From Aigarchaeota archaeon (GTDB taxonomy: Archaea > Thermoproteota > Nitrososphaeria_A > Caldarchaeales > Calditenuaceae): a stretch of 64,000 bases of DNA. The notes under the pieces were generated by a model. It saw only the letters and a list, made by a program, of their open reading frames with translations, had not been told where the DNA came from and made no database searches. The position numbers and the translations under genes were made by a program. This document shows, piece after piece, positions 60,521-64,000 of the stretch. Numbering within the stretch: position 1 is the first letter of the stretch; every line of letters begins with the position of its first letter. Where the stretch lies: contig JANXDH010000004.1 of NCBI GenBank assembly GCA_025059745.1, forward strand, positions 235,783-299,782, written 5' to 3'.

Positions 60521-60549
60521 TATATACTGAGTAGTGACAGACCAGTCAC
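60521..60549. promoter_or_regulatory. Shared DoxX/HxlR promoter with operator-like repeat
   Basis: One near-palindromic TATA (tatatactga, 60521-60530; ccttatatactg) serves both divergent genes. Just downstream toward hxlR lies GTGAC-N6-GTCAC (60534-60549), a perfect inverted repeat suited to a dimeric HxlR regulator controlling itself and doxX. Confidence 0.55.
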
Positions 60550-60559
60550 CAGATGGGAG

Positions 60560-60970
60560 ATGGGTAACTCGCGGAGAGAAGAGGTCTGTCCGATGGTCTC
60601 GGTCACTAGGGTCTTGGGCAGTCTCTGGTCACTCGTCGTGATACACCACCTACTGGATGGGCCGAAGGGATTCAACGAGTTGCTGAGATCAATAGAGGGG
60701 ATGAACGCCAAGACGCTCTCGAGAACGCTGAAGTCACTGCGAGCGAGGGGCCTCGTAGTTCGAAACGTCACCAACACTCAGCCCTTCTCGGTCGAATACT
60801 CGCTAACGCCCATGGCGCTGGAACTGAACGAGATACTGGTGAATCTACAGGAGTGGGGAGAGAAGTGGCTGACACCCGCCGCCATCCGGAAGGTCGAGTG
60901 CTCGGGGGATACCGGTCATAGAGAGAACTCGGTGACCAAGAGGGAGGTGAGACATACTTTAAAATCGTAG
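60560..60970 (+). CDS. HxlR-family winged-helix regulator
   Basis: A 136-residue HxlR/DUF24 regulator. The N-terminal CPM is the conserved redox cysteine, and VLGSLWSLVVIHHLLDGPKGFNELLRSIEGMNAKTLSRTLKSLRARGLV is the winged helix. Such proteins sense thiol or quinone stress. ATG 60560 replaces the spurious track start at 60224. It is divergent from doxX with a shared promoter. The next gene starts 8 nt later, but a TATA-like element lies between. Confidence 0.87.
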   Translation: MGNSRREEVCPMVSVTRVLGSLWSLVVIHHLLDGPKGFNELLRSIEGMNAKTLSRTLKSLRARGLVVRNVTNTQPFSVEYSLTPMALELNEILVNLQEWGEKWLTPAAIRKVECSGDTGHRENSVTKREVRHTLKS

Positions 60971-60977
60971 CGCCACC

Positions 60978-61172
60978 GTGATCATAGTTGTGATAACGAA
61001 GGGCATAGTGTACCCGCTCTGCACCTCATGCAACAGACCCATATCTCCGGATGAAAAGTCCGTGAACTTCCCCTGTCCGAACTGCTCCAAGATCGTCATA
61101 TGGAGGTGCGAGCTCTGCAGGGAGCTCGCTAGGATTTACGTCTGTCCGTCGTGTAGCTTCGAGGGACCCTGA
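60978..61172 (+). CDS. Zinc-ribbon RNA-binding-type protein
   Basis: A 64-residue protein with two zinc knuckles: CTSC...CPNC and CELC...CPSC. It matches the small archaeal zinc-ribbon family that lies next to aEF1-beta (the gene 2 nt downstream). A ribosome- or translation-linked role is inferred from context. GTG 60978 or GTG 60990 may be the start; the TATA-like tttaaaatcg suits the second. Confidence 0.8.
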   Translation: MIIVVITKGIVYPLCTSCNRPISPDEKSVNFPCPNCSKIVIWRCELCRELARIYVCPSCSFEGP

Positions 61173-61173
61173 G

Positions 61174-61464
61174 ATGGCCAGAGTGTTACTCGTAGTCCGC
61201 GTTATGCCCACGGACTCCGACGTCAACATAGATGGGCTGATCCAGTCAATAACGAGGTCGTTACCTCCGTACGTCAAGTTAATCGATGTGACCACAGAAC
61301 CCGTCGCCTTCGGCCTCGACTCAATTCTCCTCAACGTCTCGGTCCCCGAGGAGGAGGGCGTGACAGATAAGGTGGAGGGGTACCTCCTCTCCATAGACGG
61401 TGTCGGCGAGATAAGTGTCGAGGGTATGACGCGGATCAGCAATCGATCGGACCCGCGTAGCTAA
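61174..61464 (+). CDS. ef1b: Elongation factor 1-beta (aEF1B)
   Basis: A 96-residue archaeal nucleotide-exchange factor for aEF1A. The ferredoxin-like fold matches: VLLVVRVMPTDSDVNIDGL, then VTTEPVAFGLDSILLNVSVPEEEG, then GVGEISVEG near the end. It follows the zinc-ribbon gene directly, the usual archaeal pair. A T-rich stretch (gtttttaatt) follows its end. Confidence 0.88.
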   Translation: MARVLLVVRVMPTDSDVNIDGLIQSITRSLPPYVKLIDVTTEPVAFGLDSILLNVSVPEEEGVTDKVEGYLLSIDGVGEISVEGMTRISNRSDPRS

Positions 61465-61552
61465 AAGTTTTTAATTCTCTATCCTTCTACAGTCGATGAA
61501 CCACGAACACGTTAAATACACGAGGCCAGATCTATTACGTTAGAGTGGGATA

Positions 61553-63742
61553 TTGTCGAGTCACGGTCAGTCTGTGAAGGAACTGCGCCTCAGGGTTGCT
61601 GAGGCGAGGCAGAGGGACGTCGGTTACGGCATAGCTAGGATAGACAGGGAGGTTGGAGCGCCTGCCGGATTGGCTACAGGAGACGTGATAGAGATTCGGG
61701 GCAAGAAACTCGCAGCGGCAACTCTATGGCTCGGGTACCTTGAGGACGAGAAGGACGTGGTGAGGATAGACGGCTACATAAGGAGCAACGCTGGGGTCTC
61801 CCTCAACGACTACGTCACCGTGAGAAAGGCCACCGTAAAGGAGGCCCAACTAGTCACCCTAGCGCCGGTCAACAACTCGCTCAAACCCGACGAGAACTTC
61901 ACGAAGCTGGTGAAGAGCAGGCTGATAGAGTACCCGATAGTTCAGAAGAACGTGGTGCCAGTCCTCTTCTTCGGCAACCTCTTCCAGTTCGTCGTCATCC
62001 AGACCAGGCCGACTGGGGTAGTCAAGATAACCCCGAAGACCAAGCTCATCATCCACAACAGGGCGGTGCACGAGAAGACGTTGAACACAAACGTGACCTA
62101 CGAGGACATAGGAGGCCTAGAGGGTGAGATACAGAGGATAAGGGAGATGATCGAGCTACCCCTCCGCTATCCCGAACTCTTCCAGAAGCTCGGCATAGAC
62201 CCGCCAAAAGGAGTACTCCTCTACGGTCCTCCTGGTTGCGGCAAGACCCTCCTGGCTAAGGCCGTGGCGACCGAGGCTGAGGCGAACTTCATATTGATAA
62301 ACGGTCCCGAGATAATGAACAAGTACTACGGCGAGACGGAGGCGAAGCTGAGAGAGATCTTCAGGAAGGCCGAGGAGGAGGCGCCGAGCATAGTATTCAT
62401 AGACGAGATAGATGCGATAGCGCCGAAGCGTGGTGAGGTAACAGGAGAGGTGGAGAAGAGGGTCGTCGCCCAGCTCTTGGCCCTGATGGACGGTCTAGAG
62501 AGCAGGGGACAGGTCATCGTCATAGGTGCAACGAACAGACCGAACGCTCTAGATCCGGCCCTCAGGAGGCCCGGGAGGTTCGATAGGGAGATAGAGATAG
62601 GAATACCTGACAGGAGAGGGAGGAAGGAGATACTGATGATCCACACTAGGGGCATGCCTTTGAGTAGCGACGTAGATCTGGACAGGTTAGCCGAACTCAC
62701 CAAGGGTTACACCGGCGCAGATATAGCCGCGCTCTGCAGGGAGGCCGCGATGAAGTGCATAAGGAGGATACTACCGAACATAGACTTCAACGAGGAGAGG
62801 ATATCACCTGAGCTCCTCAACTCGTTGGAGGTGAACATGAAGGACTTCCTCGACGCGTACAAGGACGTGACGCCCACAGCCCTCAGGGAGGTCGAGATAG
62901 AGACACCGACTGTCAGGTGGGAGGAGATAGGAGGTCTGGAGGAGGTCAAACAGAGGCTGATAGAGGCCGTCGAGTGGCCGATAAAGTACCCCGATAAGTT
63001 CGAGAAGTTCGGGATCGTCCCACCGAAGGGGCTACTCCTCTACGGTCCTCCTGGTTGCGGCAAGACCCTCCTGGCTAAGGCCGTGGCCACTGAGTCAGAG
63101 GCGAACTTCATAACGATAAAGGGCCCCGAGGTCTTCTCGAAGTGGGTCGGCGAGTCGGAGCGTGCGATAAGGGAGGTCTTCAGGAAGGCCAGACAGGCAG
63201 CGCCCTGCATAATATTCCTTGATGAGATCGAGACGCTGGTCCCGAGGAAGGACCTGATAGACGACTCAAGCGGCGTGGCCAACCGAGTCGCTAGCCAACT
63301 CCTCGCGGAGATGGACGGGATAGAGGAGCTGAGGGAGGTGCTGGTCATAGGGGGCACGAACAGACCGGACCTCATAGACCCTGCTATACTGAGGCCAGGG
63401 CGGTTCGATAGGCTCTTATACGTTCCGCCGCCAGACGAGAAGGCCCGCCTCCAGATATTCAGGATCTACACCAGGAGGATGCCGGTAGCGAGCGACGTCA
63501 ACCTGGAGAAGCTGGCCTCAATGACCGAGGGGTACTCGGGCGCAGACGTGCAGTCAGTCTGCAGGGAGGCCGCGATAAATGCCTTGAGACGAGATATAAA
63601 CTCTGAGTACGTTACGTGGCAGGACTTCCAGGAGGCCATGAAGATAGTCAAGCCCAGCATCTCACCTGCGACCATAAAGGACTACCAGCGCATATCCGAG
63701 TCGCTCAAGGCGACCGACAGGCCGCTGAGCATGATAGGCTGA
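61553..63742 (+). CDS. cdc48: Cdc48/VAT-type AAA+ ATPase
   Basis: A 729-residue double AAA+ unfoldase feeding proteins to the proteasome. The N-domain (residues 1-190) is a double-psi barrel plus a second barrel. D1: GPPGCGKTLL Walker A (~225), FIDEIDA Walker B (~275). D2: GPPGCGKTLL (~498), FLDEIET, where the usual DEID is DEIE. The C-terminal tail is short. TTG 61553 gives a normal N-terminus. The two Walker A regions share a 55-bp identical DNA tract. The downstream 70-aa gene is 5 nt away. Confidence 0.92.
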   Translation: MSSHGQSVKELRLRVAEARQRDVGYGIARIDREVGAPAGLATGDVIEIRGKKLAAATLWLGYLEDEKDVVRIDGYIRSNAGVSLNDYVTVRKATVKEAQLVTLAPVNNSLKPDENFTKLVKSRLIEYPIVQKNVVPVLFFGNLFQFVVIQTRPTGVVKITPKTKLIIHNRAVHEKTLNTNVTYEDIGGLEGEIQRIREMIELPLRYPELFQKLGIDPPKGVLLYGPPGCGKTLLAKAVATEAEANFILINGPEIMNKYYGETEAKLREIFRKAEEEAPSIVFIDEIDAIAPKRGEVTGEVEKRVVAQLLALMDGLESRGQVIVIGATNRPNALDPALRRPGRFDREIEIGIPDRRGRKEILMIHTRGMPLSSDVDLDRLAELTKGYTGADIAALCREAAMKCIRRILPNIDFNEERISPELLNSLEVNMKDFLDAYKDVTPTALREVEIETPTVRWEEIGGLEEVKQRLIEAVEWPIKYPDKFEKFGIVPPKGLLLYGPPGCGKTLLAKAVATESEANFITIKGPEVFSKWVGESERAIREVFRKARQAAPCIIFLDEIETLVPRKDLIDDSSGVANRVASQLLAEMDGIEELREVLVIGGTNRPDLIDPAILRPGRFDRLLYVPPPDEKARLQIFRIYTRRMPVASDVNLEKLASMTEGYSGADVQSVCREAAINALRRDINSEYVTWQDFQEAMKIVKPSISPATIKDYQRISESLKATDRPLSMIG
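62214..62268 (+). repeat. 55-bp identical repeat, copy 1 (cdc48 D1 Walker A)
   Basis: tactcctctacggtcctcct... to ...gccgtggc is identical to 63033-63087. It encodes the LLYGPPGCGKTLLAKAVA segment. Codon-for-codon identity exceeds what protein conservation needs. Confidence 0.9.
63033..63087 (+). repeat. 55-bp identical repeat, copy 2 (cdc48 D2 Walker A)
   Basis: Second copy of the tract at 62214-62268, in the D2 domain and 819 bp downstream. Surrounding codons differ, so the identity is local, as after gene conversion. Confidence 0.9.
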
Positions 63743-63747
63743 ATCAC

Positions 63748-63960
63748 TTGAAGACATCACTCTACATAACGATACTGAATGCCCTCCAGCGCAACAGCGG
63801 CAAGATGCTGAACGTAAATCTAGTCGACTACCTCAGAGGCAAGGGGCTCCAGTACTCGGGCGAGGAGGTCATGAAGGCTTTACTCGTCTTGGAGGTCATG
63901 GGAAAGCTCCGGGTGATCAGTTTGGACGAGGAGAGGAAGGTAATAGAGCTGATCAGCTAA
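63748..63960 (+). CDS. Small helical protein downstream of cdc48
   Basis: A 70-residue protein from TTG 63748, 5 nt after the cdc48 stop. It is mostly helical with an LQYSGEEVMKALLVLEVMGKLRVI segment that looks like a small winged helix. The track ORF starting at 63616 is an out-of-frame read of cdc48. Function unknown; co-transcription with cdc48 suggests an adaptor or regulator, but there is no proof. Confidence 0.65.
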   Translation: MKTSLYITILNALQRNSGKMLNVNLVDYLRGKGLQYSGEEVMKALLVLEVMGKLRVISLDEERKVIELIS

Positions 63961-63963
63961 CGA

Positions 63964-64000
63964 TCAGAACCACTCGTCAAGCCTCCTTTCCTGTCTCGAG
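63964..64000 (-). CDS. 3' end of a gene ending in a PIP-box-like tail
   Basis: The minus strand at the window edge encodes RQERRLDEWF followed by TGA. A C-terminal LxxWF preceded by basic residues is typical of archaeal PCNA-interacting peptides (FEN1, RFC large subunit, others). Only 11 codons are visible, so the gene cannot be named. Confidence 0.45.
   Translation of the reverse strand, partial: SRQERRLDEWF

Noticed and set aside
60224-60559. N-terminal extension of HxlR
   Set aside because: It is antisense of DoxX; ATG 60560 gives the normal HxlR N-terminus.
1-64000. CRISPR array, transposase, integrase or rRNA
   Set aside because: I looked for spaced direct repeats, transposase/integrase motifs and rRNA signatures and saw none.

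Overview
The window reads as a chromosome segment of a TACK-type archaeon, probably a thermophile from the hot-spring Thaumarchaeota/Aigarchaeota (Caldiarchaeum-like) neighbourhood. The evidence is the gene set: NurA/HerA, Hjc, RNase P proteins Rnp3 and Rnp4, aRF1 with its glutamine methyltransferase, ribosomal S25e, PAC2, AK6, archaemetzincin, DUF4443, VAT/Cdc48, a Tat system and a giant secreted cell-envelope protein. TATA boxes lie about 25-32 nt before many start codons with almost no leader, and GTG and TTG starts are common. The lineage call is an inference from gene content; no rRNA is present.

Layout. 1-9300 is housekeeping: partial YchF GTPase, RtcA, a tandem pair of TenA-fold proteins, NurA-HerA-Ogg, a CBS/zinc protein, an FAD oxidoreductase and a membrane protein. 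9300-18420 is the envelope locus: a 2550-residue S-layer-like protein behind a promoter packed with inverted repeats, then a second anchored surface protein. 18425-34580 is mixed: another FAD oxidoreductase, a PhoU/AbrB-like regulator, a Trm5/TYW2-like methyltransferase, S25e, a cyclophilin-like protein, a small Glu/Trp protein, a RecA-like ATPase, a B12/radical SAM protein, Rdx, MEMO, a duplicated ThyX-like protein, a candidate C/D-box sRNA, an HD protein, DUF4443, Hsp20, PAC2, PDO, Rnp4 and secreted or membrane proteins. 34678-45300 holds Lhr, an SMC5/6-like operon (SMC ATPase, kleisin-like, MAGE/Nse3-like), archaemetzincin, AK6, an isocitrate/isopropylmalate dehydrogenase, Nob1, NAD kinase and OsmC.

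45317-52146 is an accessory island between an intact tRNA-Ile(GAT) and a fragment resembling the 5' part of the same tRNA. It carries an Eco57I-like adenine methyltransferase broken by a frameshift and an in-frame TAA, plus a PLD-SNF2 helicase: a two-gene restriction/defence module that looks decayed, recoded, or affected by sequence errors.

52259-64000 returns to core genes: a START/membrane-protease-like fusion, Mtq2-aRF1, TatC with a zinc ribbon, Rnp3, two TatA-like proteins sharing a C-terminal domain, a peroxiredoxin, an SDR, Hjc, Lrp, divergent DoxX/HxlR, a zinc-ribbon protein with aEF1-beta, Cdc48, a small helical protein, and the last codons of a gene ending in a PIP-box-like tail.

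Most interesting: the compact SMC5/6-like operon (37475-40543), the broken methyltransferase island at the tRNA, the C/D-box sRNA candidate at 28.1 kb, the TatC-zinc ribbon and paired TatA tails, and the START/HDxxH fusion.
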